From: Planctomycetia bacterium
Lineage (GTDB): Bacteria; Planctomycetota; Planctomycetia; Pirellulales; JACPPG01
DNA length: 64,000 bases
Direction of reading: 5' to 3'
Assembly: GCA_016191115.1 (NCBI GenBank)
Contig: JACPPG010000028.1
Location: 35,924 to 99,923, forward strand
Shown piece by piece: positions 27,142-35,556 of this stretch (positions are counted from its first letter, which is position 1; the number at the start of each line of letters is the position of its first letter). Made by a program: the position numbers and the translations under genes. The notes below the pieces were generated by a model. That model saw only the letters and a program-made list of their open reading frames with translations. It did not search any database and was not told the DNA's origin.

Positions 27142-28275
27142 TCAAACTTGCTGTCGCAATGCCACCGTGGGCGGCAGCCTCGCCGCGCGCAGTGCCGGGT
27201 AAATGGCGCCGACGATGCCGATCAAGACGGCGATCAAGATTCCCTGGACAATGACCGGCGGAGACACTCGTCCGCTCACCAGGCCGTTTGTCGCGGGAGC
27301 CCGGCTCAACACATAGGTCATGGCAAGAGCAACAAGCGTGCCGATCATCCCCCCTAGAATGGCGAGCATGCTCGACTCCATTAGGATCATGCGGACGATG
27401 CGGCTTTGGCGCCAACCGATCGCCCGCAGAATGCCGATCTCGCTGGTCCGCTCGAAAACCGCGATGATCATCGTGTTCAGCATGCCGATGGCCCCGATCA
27501 CAAGCGCGATAGCCGACGTGCTCCAGGCCATGGCGCGGGCGATCTGGATCTTGGCGTCGGTGGCCACGTAGTTCTCGGTGGCCATGGCCGAAGCGCCCAC
27601 GCCAAGCGACTGGATCTCGCCGAGGACCCGTGGTATCGCCGCCGGGCCACGCCCCCGATCGACTGCCACGTTGAACGCCGTCACCTGGCCCTGCTGATCG
27701 AGCATCCGCTGCAGCTCGGTGAGCGGAACGACCATCGCGCCGTTTTCGAAGATGTTGTTGCGGTCGTAAACGCCCACGACCTGGAACTTTTCGTCCTCGT
27801 AGATCTCGATTTCATCGCCGACGTCTTTGCCGAGGTTGGCCGCCAGGATGCGGCCCAACAGGACCGCGCGATGATCTTCGGGCGTGAGCGCCCTGCCGGC
27901 AACGAGTCCCTGTTCGCGCGCCATGTGTCCCGTGGATTCGAGCCCTTGAACCACCACGCCGACCGGACCTAGCTCTTCCAGCGACACCACGTCCAAGAGC
28001 ACCGGATCGACCGAATCAACGCCGTCGAGCGCGGCGATCTTCGCGCCGATCGACTGATCCAATTCGGCGCTCATGCGATCCGCCGCTCGGGCGCGGACCA
28101 CCACGATGTCGATGCCGTGCCCCTGGTACAGGTCGAGAAACGATCGCTTGAATCCGTCGGCAATGCCGACGAGGGCCACGACGGCCGCCACGGCCACGGC
28201 CATGCCGCTTATGGTGAGCGCCGAGCGAACTTTTCGCCGCGTGATGTTCCGGTAAACCAAGGTAACCAGACGCAT
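27142..28275 (-). CDS. FtsX/MacB-type ABC permease of the lipopeptide cluster
   Basis: 377 residues from the ATG at 28275, which has an AGAGGGCC-type ribosome site; a TTG five codons upstream is an alternative. N-terminal helix (VRSALTISGMAVAVAAVVALV), a periplasmic MacB-core domain (about 45-245), then three C-terminal helices with an FtsX block (FERTSEIGILRAIGWRQSRI). Such permeases pair with LolD/MacB ATPases to move lipids, lipoproteins or peptides out of the inner membrane. It is first in the FAAL-NRPS operon, so export of the product is likely; the matching ATPase may be the one at 31036. Confidence 0.88.
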   Translation of the reverse strand: MRLVTLVYRNITRRKVRSALTISGMAVAVAAVVALVGIADGFKRSFLDLYQGHGIDIVVVRARAADRMSAELDQSIGAKIAALDGVDSVDPVLLDVVSLEELGPVGVVVQGLESTGHMAREQGLVAGRALTPEDHRAVLLGRILAANLGKDVGDEIEIYEDEKFQVVGVYDRNNIFENGAMVVPLTELQRMLDQQGQVTAFNVAVDRGRGPAAIPRVLGEIQSLGVGASAMATENYVATDAKIQIARAMAWSTSAIALVIGAIGMLNTMIIAVFERTSEIGILRAIGWRQSRIVRMILMESSMLAILGGMIGTLVALAMTYVLSRAPATNGLVSGRVSPPVIVQGILIAVLIGIVGAIYPALRAARLPPTVALRQQV

Positions 28276-28621
28276 GGCCCTCTTCCCCAACGCTTAAGGT
28301 CGCTCGGCGCGGCTTTCCGCGGCCTGAAAGTCACCGTAGTCTGCCTGGACTATGCCACTGTCATGATCGGACGCCGCTCCCTTGTGCATCGAGCCGAACT
28401 GGTGGCGGAATGCGTTGAAACCGCCAGAGCCGGTGCGATGACTTCGTTCGTAGCGATTCGAGCGGCTTGCAGCTTCCGCGGCACCAACCGCAAAACCCGC
28501 GCCTTCGCGTCTGTCGGAGCGGTTGGGAGACGGCGAATCACGCGCGACGCCCCAGCCTGCGGCTGCGTAGGGGCGGATCGGTGGGGCTTTGACGGCGACG
28601 GGCAAAGGCGCCTAAGCGACC
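28276..28621. other. Probable promoter region of the NRPS operon
   Basis: About 345 bases between the permease start and the R2 repeat. It must hold the promoter of the four-gene operon unless transcription comes from further upstream. No confident promoter or operator was found by eye and no gene is supported. Confidence 0.35.
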
Positions 28622-28745
28622 CAGGAGAACTGCAAAGTCCTGAGAGAGGGGGTCAGGCACATTTTTCGGGCAGGCGTCCTTCGGAAGAATTGAGAAATGG
28701 TTTGCGCCGAAGAATGAGCCAGACCTCGGACTTTGCGGTTCTTTT
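28622..28745 (+). repeat. R2 miniature repeat, copy 1
   Basis: Left end CAGGAGAACTGCAAAGTCC and right end GGACTTTGCGGTTCTTTT are inverted repeats of each other with a few changes. The interior shares blocks such as GGGGGTCAGGCACATTTTTC and AATGAGCCAGACC with copies at 34670 and 45313. Imperfect direct repeats (GCCTAAGCGACCC at 28610, GCCTAGCGACCC at 28746) flank it. Confidence 0.8.
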
Positions 28746-28756
28746 GCCTAGCGACC

Positions 28757-28913
28757 CAGGGCCGTTCACGGATTCAAGCTGGACGGCGGCGCAGCGGCGG
28801 GAAAGTGGGACAGGCACCGAGACGAAACGTTGGTCTGAAAGGGCTTGCGCTATTTATGCTCGGAGCCAGTCCCATTTTCCCGCCTCGCCATTTTGAAAAA
28901 CAGAATGGCCCTG
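28757..28913 (+). repeat. R1 miniature repeat, copy C
   Basis: Ends AGGGCCGTTC and GAATGGCCCT are inverted repeats; the internal hairpin arms are present. An exact 12-base direct repeat, GCCTAGCGACCC, sits on both sides (28746-28757 and 28913-28924), the right one overlapping the last codons of the S49-family gene. It abuts R2 copy 1. Confidence 0.85.
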
Positions 28914-28914
28914 C

Positions 28915-29952
28915 CTAGCGACCCGAGAGCCTTTCCATCGTCGGCTCCGGCTGCCAGAGATAAAGGAACGTCGGCAGCCGAGCCCGTTCCAGCCCAGGCA
29001 TGCTCAGCGGAAGAATAGTCGACTGCAGGGGCACGTTGGGGGTCATATCGTAGGGGGTGCGGGCCCGGTCATTCAATCGATGCAAGACGACGACGCTGGC
29101 GCCCGGCGCTCCGGCCATCTGGGCGGCGATCTCGACGGCGCTGTCCAAGTAGCCGATCGTGTCGATCAACTGCAGTGCGAGCGCCTGATGCGCCGTGAAC
29201 ACGCGGCCGTCGAAGACGTCCGCCGGGGCCGCGGCCAGCGGCGGCCTCCGCTCAATCACGACGCGGCGAAATCGCTCGTGAAACTCGTCGGCCATCTTCT
29301 GCAGGATCGCCCGGGCGGCGTCGCTTTGGGATTGAATCGGCGTTCCCAGATCGATGTTTTCGCCGGCTTTGATCGGCGCGCCGACCACGTTGAACTGGGC
29401 CATCGCGTCCTGAAGATTGTAGAGATTGAGGATGACTCCGATGCCGCCGGTGATCGACGTGGGGTGTGCGACAATATGGTCGGCGCCCGTCGCCAGGTAA
29501 TACGCCCCGCCCGCGCCCACGTCCATGAGGCAGGCCACGACGGGTCGGCCGGTGCGAGCTTTGAACGACTGCAAGTCGTGCCACAAGATGTCGGAGGCGG
29601 TGACGCCGCCGCCGGGGCTATTGATTCGCAGCACGACGGCCGCGTAGCACGGATCGCGGGCGATGCGATCTAGCTTCTCGCGAAACAACGCGACCGGATT
29701 CTCGCCGTCGCTGTACAGGCCCGTCATCGGCTGGTTGACCAATAGCCCGTCGACGTCCACGAGGGCAATCCGCCGCGCCGCGCCCGGTTCAGCCGGCGAG
29801 ACGGTCATGGGCGTCAGTGGTTGCAGGGCGCGGGGGCTGGGACTTTCGAGGGCGACGCGATTGCTGGTCACGACGCGCAGCGGTTGCCTGCAGCCCGCCG
29901 CGAACGACAGGGGCACGAGCAAAAATGCCCAGCCGATGCGGCTGCGATCCAT
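28915..29952 (-). CDS. S49/SppA-like lipoprotein lacking catalytic residues
   Basis: 345 residues. A lipoprotein-like signal ends at Cys21 (LSFAAGC). The body is the crotonase-like S49 fold: LRINSPGGGVTASD (108-121) and LMDVGAGGAYYLATGAD. In active SppA the second block reads DVAASGGYY with the nucleophile Ser; here that position is Gly (about 148). The general-base Lys of the IKSGKYKD-type block is Ile (IKAGENID, about 200). Both dyad residues are thus missing by this hand alignment, so it may be a non-proteolytic scaffold or regulator. Ribosome site GGTAGG precedes the ATG; it is divergent from the phosphopantetheinyl transferase. Confidence 0.82.
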   Translation of the reverse strand: MDRSRIGWAFLLVPLSFAAGCRQPLRVVTSNRVALESPSPRALQPLTPMTVSPAEPGAARRIALVDVDGLLVNQPMTGLYSDGENPVALFREKLDRIARDPCYAAVVLRINSPGGGVTASDILWHDLQSFKARTGRPVVACLMDVGAGGAYYLATGADHIVAHPTSITGGIGVILNLYNLQDAMAQFNVVGAPIKAGENIDLGTPIQSQSDAARAILQKMADEFHERFRRVVIERRPPLAAAPADVFDGRVFTAHQALALQLIDTIGYLDSAVEIAAQMAGAPGASVVVLHRLNDRARTPYDMTPNVPLQSTILPLSMPGLERARLPTFLYLWQPEPTMERLSGR

Positions 29953-30191
29953 GTCCTACCATCCGTGGTGATTGCCTGCCCTGGCGGATCCGTCCGCACG
30001 TCTCGGGCGCGCTATTTGCCTTTATTCGTATCGGCCCCGCGTCGTCGTTGGCGACAGGGGGGTAAGTGCGGTGCAAGCCCGAAGTGCGGGACCGTCGGCG
30101 GCCGTTTCAGTCACCTATGATAGTTTGTAGGGATTAGGGGCAATCTAGCTCTAAGTCAGGCGACAGGCCCCTCAGACGACGGTGATCCGCG

Positions 30192-31025
30192 ATGCTGCTC
30201 GCTCCGCGACCAACGCGCTGCCCAACGAACCAACCGCTCGGGGCCGTTCACCCCTTCCTAATCGCTCGCTTCGTGCTTGAGCCGGGCGCCATTCACGTCT
30301 GGTGCGCACCTGTGGCAGCGAGCGAGTTTGCCCGAGGCCGCCTGGCGGCGCTGCTGTCGGCGGACGAGCAGGCTCGTGCGGCGCGGTTTCATTTCCACCG
30401 CGATCGCGACCGGTACATCGTTGCCAGGGCGACCCTGCGCCGGCTGCTCGGCGAATACACGGGCGTCGCGCCGGACCAGCTCATACTCCGCTACGGACCG
30501 CACGGCAAGCCGGAGCTGGACCATCCCGAGTCGGGCCGCGCGATCCAGTTCAACGTGTCGCATCGCGGCGAGTACGCACTGTACGCGCTCGCCTTGAGGC
30601 GGCGCGTGGGGATCGATATCGAGCCGTTGCGGGCGGTGTCCGAGGCGCAACGGATCGCGCGCAGTCACTTCACGCATTTGGAATCGCGTTTGATTTGCGA
30701 GGCGACGGAGGAAGAGTCGCGCGAGCGCTTCTTCCGGATTTGGACGCGCAAGGAGGCGGTGATCAAGGCGGTCGGGACCGGGCTTTCGATGCCACTTAAT
30801 GAGTTTCAAGTGACCGACAATCCGGAACGGGACACTTCCTGGCAAGTCGTGCGGGTGCCTTCGCAACCCGACGCCGCGTGGGCCGTATGCGACCTGACGT
30901 TTGCCGAACGTTACCGCGCCGCGCTGTGCGTCGAGGCGGGGCCTGGGGAACTGTTCTTCGGACGCGTGCAGACGGCTGACCTGTCGGCGTTTGACACCCT
31001 CGGGCTTCGTCCTATCCTTGCATGA
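30192..31025 (+). CDS. Sfp-type 4'-phosphopantetheinyl transferase
   Basis: 277 residues of the Sfp/Gsp/AcpT family, which transfers phosphopantetheine from CoA to carrier-protein serines. Visible motifs: RYGPHGKPEL, FNVSHRGEYALYAL, magnesium-binding GIDIEPLR and the hallmark WTRKEAVIKAVG. It lies in the NRPS neighbourhood, where the FAAL and both NRPS carriers (three in total) need activation. The ABC ATPase gene begins 10 bases after its stop, so the two are likely co-transcribed. The first 20 residues are variable and the exact start is not certain. Confidence 0.92.
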   Translation: MLLAPRPTRCPTNQPLGAVHPFLIARFVLEPGAIHVWCAPVAASEFARGRLAALLSADEQARAARFHFHRDRDRYIVARATLRRLLGEYTGVAPDQLILRYGPHGKPELDHPESGRAIQFNVSHRGEYALYALALRRRVGIDIEPLRAVSEAQRIARSHFTHLESRLICEATEEESRERFFRIWTRKEAVIKAVGTGLSMPLNEFQVTDNPERDTSWQVVRVPSQPDAAWAVCDLTFAERYRAALCVEAGPGELFFGRVQTADLSAFDTLGLRPILA

Positions 31026-31035
31026 CTCAATTCCT

Positions 31036-31755
31036 ATGAGCCATTCAGCCGTTATGCCTGACGAACTGCTGCGGGCCGACGGGCTGACGAAGGTCTACCC
31101 CGACGGCAACGTCACGGCGCTATCGGCCGTCGATCTTTCGATCCGCCGCGGCGAGTTCACGGCCATCGTGGGAAAAAGCGGCAGCGGCAAGTCGACGCTG
31201 TTGCACATCCTGGGATTGCTCGATGCGCCGACCGCCGGCGAGGTCTACTTCGAGAATCGCCCGGTTAGCCGCCTGTCCCACGCCGATCGGGTGCGCGCGG
31301 AAAAGATCGGCTTCGTCTTCCAGTCGTTCCACCTGTTGCCGATGCTGACCGCGCTTGAGAACGTGCAGGTGCCGATGCTGGAAGGCCCCCTCGCCGCTAA
31401 AGAGCGCGTGGTCAAGGCGGCGCGACTCCTGGCGCAAGTCGGCATGTCGCCTCGCGCCGGCCATCTGCCGCACAACATGTCCGTGGGCGAACGCCAGCGC
31501 GTGGCGATCGCCCGCGCGCTGGCTAACGATCCCGTGCTGCTCTTGACGGACGAGCCCACCGGGAGCCTCGACTCCTCGACCGGGGAAGAGATCCTGAAAT
31601 TGTTTTTCGATTTGCACCGAACGACCGGCATGACCGTGGTCTTGGTGACGCACGACCTGAAAGTCGCCGAGCGGGCCGGCCGGGTCGTTCGGATTCGTGA
31701 CGGACGCATCGAGTCGGATCAACGCCGATTGGTTGGCGCGTCGGCGGGCACCTGA
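31036..31755 (+). CDS. LolD/MacB-type ABC ATPase
   Basis: 239 residues from the ATG at 31036. Walker A GKSGSGKST, Q-loop FVFQSFHLLP, signature MSVGERQR (SVGE in place of the usual SGGE), Walker B LLLTDEPTGSLD and switch His VTHDLK. Short LolD-like ATPases pair with FtsX-type permeases; candidates here are the permease at 27142-28275 in the NRPS operon and the large one at 36776-40186. Transcribed with the phosphopantetheinyl transferase upstream and the exported protein 18 bases downstream. Confidence 0.9.
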   Translation: MSHSAVMPDELLRADGLTKVYPDGNVTALSAVDLSIRRGEFTAIVGKSGSGKSTLLHILGLLDAPTAGEVYFENRPVSRLSHADRVRAEKIGFVFQSFHLLPMLTALENVQVPMLEGPLAAKERVVKAARLLAQVGMSPRAGHLPHNMSVGERQRVAIARALANDPVLLLTDEPTGSLDSSTGEEILKLFFDLHRTTGMTVVLVTHDLKVAERAGRVVRIRDGRIESDQRRLVGASAGT

Positions 31756-31773
31756 AGGCGCGAGAGCAACGAC

Positions 31774-32700
31774 ATGCCACAACCGTTTGTTACCACCTCG
31801 ATGCCTCGCGGCCGCGCCGTCGCCTGGTGGCTTTCGCTCGCGCTACTGGCAAGCGGAGGTTCCGCTGGGGCCGCTTCCCCGGAAGTCTTTGAAGACCTGA
31901 TAACACGTGGCGTGGCAGTGGAGTCGGGGGAGCGCCTGACGGTTCCCGGCCCGCGATTGCCGGACGGCCTCACCCGCGAGCAGCAAGACAAGGCGTTGCG
32001 CGAGGCGGCCGGCAAGCATCCGCTCGATCGCTTCCTGCGCGATTCGATCGTCGCCCCCTTTTCCTTTGACATCACGTCGGCGGATGATGCTTCAGGCAAA
32101 CGGCGCGGCCAGCGCGTCGACTTTTGCTTCGTGGCATATGGAAGGATCCAATCGATCATCCATCACGACCTGTTCCAGGAGCTGGTGGGCTCGCAGGAGG
32201 CGCGCGAGCCGGACGCCGAGCGCACGTCCGTTCGGACGCTGACGGCCGACGAGTTGCAATCGCGCGGCCTTGCGCCGCGGAAGACCGCCGGCGTGGACGA
32301 GACCTACGTGCTGGTGGACGTTCCCATCCTGAACCGAGTGCGGCTTACCGGCGTGGGCTTCGGCCAGCGAGAGAACCACCAGGAATCGCTGGTGGCCGCC
32401 ATGACGCTCGACGAACGATTCCGCGACGATCCGGACTTTCCCAACCGTTGGCGATCGATCGGCAGGGACGCGCAGGGTAAGACCACTGTGGGCCCGGCCA
32501 CCCCGTATGCCGGCATCGGGGGCTATATCAAGATCACCCAATTGCAAGAGCCGGCGGGGGCGATATTCATCGAGTGCCACATAGCGTTCGATGAGCCCCA
32601 GGGGTGGTTCGGTGGGAAGAACCTGTTGCGCTCCAAGTTGCCGCTGGTCATCCAGGACAACGTCCGCGCCTTTCGCCGCAAGCTTGCCAAAGAGAGCTAG
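31774..32700 (+). CDS. Exported protein of unknown function
   Basis: 308 residues with a signal peptide (residues 13-33, AVAWWLSLALLASGGSAGAA). The mature part is alpha/beta mixed with no cysteine cluster or recognised active site; recurring blocks include RGQRVDFCFVAYGRIQSI and TYVLVDVPILNRVRLTGVGF. I do not recognise the family. It follows the ABC ATPase by 18 bases, so it may belong to the same transport or envelope function, but there is no direct evidence. Confidence 0.78.
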   Translation: MPQPFVTTSMPRGRAVAWWLSLALLASGGSAGAASPEVFEDLITRGVAVESGERLTVPGPRLPDGLTREQQDKALREAAGKHPLDRFLRDSIVAPFSFDITSADDASGKRRGQRVDFCFVAYGRIQSIIHHDLFQELVGSQEAREPDAERTSVRTLTADELQSRGLAPRKTAGVDETYVLVDVPILNRVRLTGVGFGQRENHQESLVAAMTLDERFRDDPDFPNRWRSIGRDAQGKTTVGPATPYAGIGGYIKITQLQEPAGAIFIECHIAFDEPQGWFGGKNLLRSKLPLVIQDNVRAFRRKLAKES

Positions 32701-32773
32701 GTTGAGCGTCCGCAGCTCGCTAATCGAGGGACGAGCAGTGGGCGTTTTTTCGGCGGGAAGGGCAGGCGACGAT

Positions 32774-33532
32774 CTAGGCCGGGAGTTGCTCGGCGAACTG
32801 CCAGCGCACGCCCGCGGCGTCTTCCTCGGCCAGGAATTGGAGCAGCGGGTGCTTCTGACGGCCGTTCAGGGCCTCGACCGCATCCTGCAAGCGGCGCAGC
32901 GGGCTTGGGTCGGCCTGCACGGGCAACGGATTGTCGACGCGACGCGGCCAATGCTCCTCCTCGAAGGCCGCGAGGATGATCTCCTGGTCCGCCGACGGCA
33001 CCTTGTATTGCCTCACAACCAGGTTGCCCACGCGCAACTCCGCGCGATCGCGATCCCATTTCGGCGCGTGTTTGCCGTTCTGCGATCGCGGGGCCGGCCG
33101 AAGCAGCCTGGCCGCGGCGCCCATCGAAGTCGCCACGGGCGGGGGCGGCCGATGGGCGAAGCGGCGGGCGAACTCCAGCCCTGTCGGACTGAGCACGAAG
33201 CACGCCTCGTGGTCGAGGATCAGGCGCTCGCAAGTGAGGAACCTGCGGGGACCGTCCTCGCAAGGCGCGCTTTCGCGCGCATGCTGGACCAGCCCCTTTC
33301 CTACCAGCCAGCGAACATCGCTGTTGGTGATTCCCAGTTGCCGCAAGCTCGCCAACTCGACGGCGAAGTCCCACGTTCCCTGCCCGAGGTCGTCCGCGTA
33401 GTCGTGGGACTCCAGCAGCAAACGCAACGCCGAATCGACTCGGGACGGAATGATCGACGCTTCCTTGAGCGGAGGAATTCGCTCCTCCACGACACTCGTC
33501 GCGGTTTCCTCTATTTCACACGAAGTCTCCAT
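32774..33532 (-). CDS. Conserved planctomycete hypothetical protein
   Basis: 252 residues. The first half has a winged-helix-like layout (SDVRWLVGKGLVQHARE, then a strand-rich block LTCERLILDHEACFVLSPTG). The C-terminal block EEEHWPRRVDNPLPVQAD...LNGRQKHPLLQFLAEE...GVRWQF resembles a segment I recall from many planctomycete hypothetical proteins. No enzyme motif is visible. A DNA-binding or regulatory role is a guess from the helix-turn-helix-like part. Confidence 0.68.
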   Translation of the reverse strand: METSCEIEETATSVVEERIPPLKEASIIPSRVDSALRLLLESHDYADDLGQGTWDFAVELASLRQLGITNSDVRWLVGKGLVQHARESAPCEDGPRRFLTCERLILDHEACFVLSPTGLEFARRFAHRPPPPVATSMGAAARLLRPAPRSQNGKHAPKWDRDRAELRVGNLVVRQYKVPSADQEIILAAFEEEHWPRRVDNPLPVQADPSPLRRLQDAVEALNGRQKHPLLQFLAEEDAAGVRWQFAEQLPA

Positions 33533-34242
33533 AGCGGCATTTCCCGTTGTGCTTCCTCACGGTGTCTGGCAACGATGACGCAACAAGCGAGCGACGCGCG
33601 TTCATAACCAGCTTTCCGCTAACGTGGATATCCATTTTGTCGACTGGCCTTGCGGGCAATGGGCGGCGAGAAGGGAAATCGCCTCCTTGGCGCACACGCC
33701 GCACGGAGAAGGACGCTCCTGCGAAGCGCGACGCCTGAAATCGCCGCGATTTCGAGCCCCAGGGTGATGGCCCGAATGCGCTTCGTGGCCCGCACACGCG
33801 CGAGAGGCCGTCGCGACCTTCTCGATCCGCGTCCATTTGGCCAAGCGCCACAGATCCAGCGATGTCTAGTGCCGCATTGACTTCAAAGAAGCCGTTTTGC
33901 TTCTCGCCCACGGTGCAGCGGTCCATCGCCAGTCGCACAAATCGTACTCGAACAACTGAAGGCAGAGTTTATCAGATTGAGAGGTCGTGTCAAGAAAACG
34001 CTTGCGCGCGTACTGGCAATCGATCGCATGCCGATTCGGGCACGCGCGCCATCTAATATCGTGTGTACGAGACGACGGGTGGCCGCGGATTGCTCCCCCG
34101 CGCATTGCTCGCCGAGACGTAATTCTGGGGGGGGGCGAGCCGTGTGCACGGGCGGCGGTGCGAGACACTAGACGGACGCGCCGCTGAGCAAATCCAAAGC
34201 AAGGAGCACGGGACCGCGCGGCACCGCGGCCAAGACCCGGCG
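33533..34242. other. Gene-poor stretch, nothing recognised
   Basis: About 700 bases without a convincing gene. A 140-codon frame on the minus strand here is low-complexity and Arg/Pro-rich, with no recognisable motif. I see no RNA gene or repeat. It could hold decayed coding sequence. Confidence 0.4.
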
Positions 34243-34641
34243 TCAGTTGCTCGACGTTCGATGGATGCACGTTTCCTGCACCCACTGGCCGGCGAGCCGA
34301 CGGCGGCGCAGCGTCGCCCGCCCCCCCAAAAGGCGGCGGGCGTTGGCGTGCCGATCCACGCTCGGCAGCGGCACGTGCACGAGCACCACGCGCCCGCCGG
34401 GGGCGAGCACCCGTGCGATTTCCGCGAGCGCCGCCGCGCGGAGCGGCGTTCGCTCGACGATGACGCGCCCGACGCTCTGGTCGGCCAGGGGAATCGCCTC
34501 GGCTCGGCCGACGATCAGCCGGGGGATCAACTCGCCTCGGCCGGGGTCCAAGGTCTTGTGCCGGCGATAATTGAGGTTGAACGCTTTGGCGTGGCGCCCT
34601 TCGCCGCCAATGTCAAGCGTAATCGTCATGCTTTGGCTCAT
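34243..34641 (-). CDS. Small SAM-methyltransferase-like protein
   Basis: 132 residues from the ATG at 34641 (a second ATG is at 34629). It has an N-terminal strand and glycine loop (ITLDIGGEGRHAKAFNLN), then VGRAEAIPLADQSVGRVIVE and the type-11 methyltransferase block EIARVLAPGGRVVLVHVPLP. It is short for a full Rossmann methyltransferase, so it may be a minimal or decayed member. R2 copy 2 sits 28 bases upstream of the start, where its promoter would be. Confidence 0.65.
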   Translation of the reverse strand: MSQSMTITLDIGGEGRHAKAFNLNYRRHKTLDPGRGELIPRLIVGRAEAIPLADQSVGRVIVERTPLRAAALAEIARVLAPGGRVVLVHVPLPSVDRHANARRLLGGRATLRRRRLAGQWVQETCIHRTSSN

Positions 34642-34669
34642 TCCTGATCGCGGGCCGGCAACCGCGGCC

Positions 34670-34796
34670 CAGGAGAACTGCAAAGCGTCCTGGGAGAGGG
34701 GGTCAGGCACATTTTTCGGCCGAAGGTCCTTCGGAAGAATTGAGAACCGCATGTGCCGACAAAATGAGCCAGACCCCGGACTTTGCAGTTCTCCTG
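34670..34796 (+). repeat. R2 miniature repeat, copy 2 (best preserved)
   Basis: 127 bases with near-perfect terminal inverted repeats: CAGGAGAACTGCAAAG on the left and CTTTGCAGTTCTCCTG on the right. An exact 10-base direct repeat, AACCGCGGCC, flanks it (34660-34669 and 34797-34806), the usual footprint of transposition with target duplication. Confidence 0.88.
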
Positions 34797-34867
34797 AACC
34801 GCGGCCGAAAAAAATTGAAATGCCGAGGGGGTTCATTGTAAACTTGAGGCGGGGATCGGGCGACCGT

Positions 34868-35063
34868 GGACATGCTGACCAGTTCTACCCCGGAGCTTTT
34901 CGCGATGCAGCATTCCCATCTGAAACCGAATCGTTTGGACGTCTTCGGCGACTCGATGCTCAACAAATTGCCGGCCCGCAGTCGCCGGCAGCGCAAACGG
35001 CAGGCCAGCAAGAAGCGGCGGGCCATGTTCCACAGCCGGGGCAACGAAACGATGGACGACTGA
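34868..35063 (+). CDS. Possible small basic protein
   Basis: 65 residues with a very basic C-terminal half (LPARSRRQRKRQASKKRR). The frame is in an otherwise empty stretch and has only a weak GGA before the start. No family is recognised; it may be a chance frame. Confidence 0.25.
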
Positions 35064-35556
35064 CCATCCGAGACGTCGGTAAGGCTTCTTCGATTCACAA
35101 ACGCCATGGATGGCGCGCCGGCACGAATCGCCGCGCCCGCGGAGGAATGCTTCGCGGCGGAGCGGCTTTCGCAGCCTTGATCCCAGGGGCGCGTTGCCGC
35201 ATCATTGGTCGATTTGCCGCTACATCGGCCGGGGTCGACCGCACCAGTCCTGCCTTGCCTGCGGGCCGACACCCGCCGGTGGCACGTTAGGGCCACCCCT
35301 CGAAACGGTTAGGTTGCTAACTCGTAATTTGCCGCGGTCCGAACGGCGTCATAGCATTGACGTAGGGAATCTGCGACCGGGGGTCCTCTGCCCCGAATGC
35401 AATGAGTCTCGTCTCCGCGCGGTTTCACCTCGCACCGCCTGCGCGCGATTCATTTCTTGTCGGAGCCGTGGGTTGCCCTGATTCGGGCCACGAGAATCCC
35501 AGGGGCCGCACAAGAGGGTCGCCAACCACCCTCGCTTGACAAGTGGAGGCTCTTCG
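35064..35556. other. Intergenic stretch, nothing recognised
   Basis: About 490 bases upstream of the PAS/histidine-kinase-like gene with no supported gene, repeat or RNA. It presumably contains that gene's promoter. Confidence 0.4.

Noticed and set aside
30058..30165. Possible riboswitch upstream of the phosphopantetheinyl transferase
   Set aside because: GC-rich hairpins are visible but no known riboswitch core (for example cobalamin or glycine) could be fitted.
33516..33938. Possible 140-residue minus-strand protein
   Set aside because: No motif, Arg/Ser/Pro-rich with chance-like composition, and no ribosome site.
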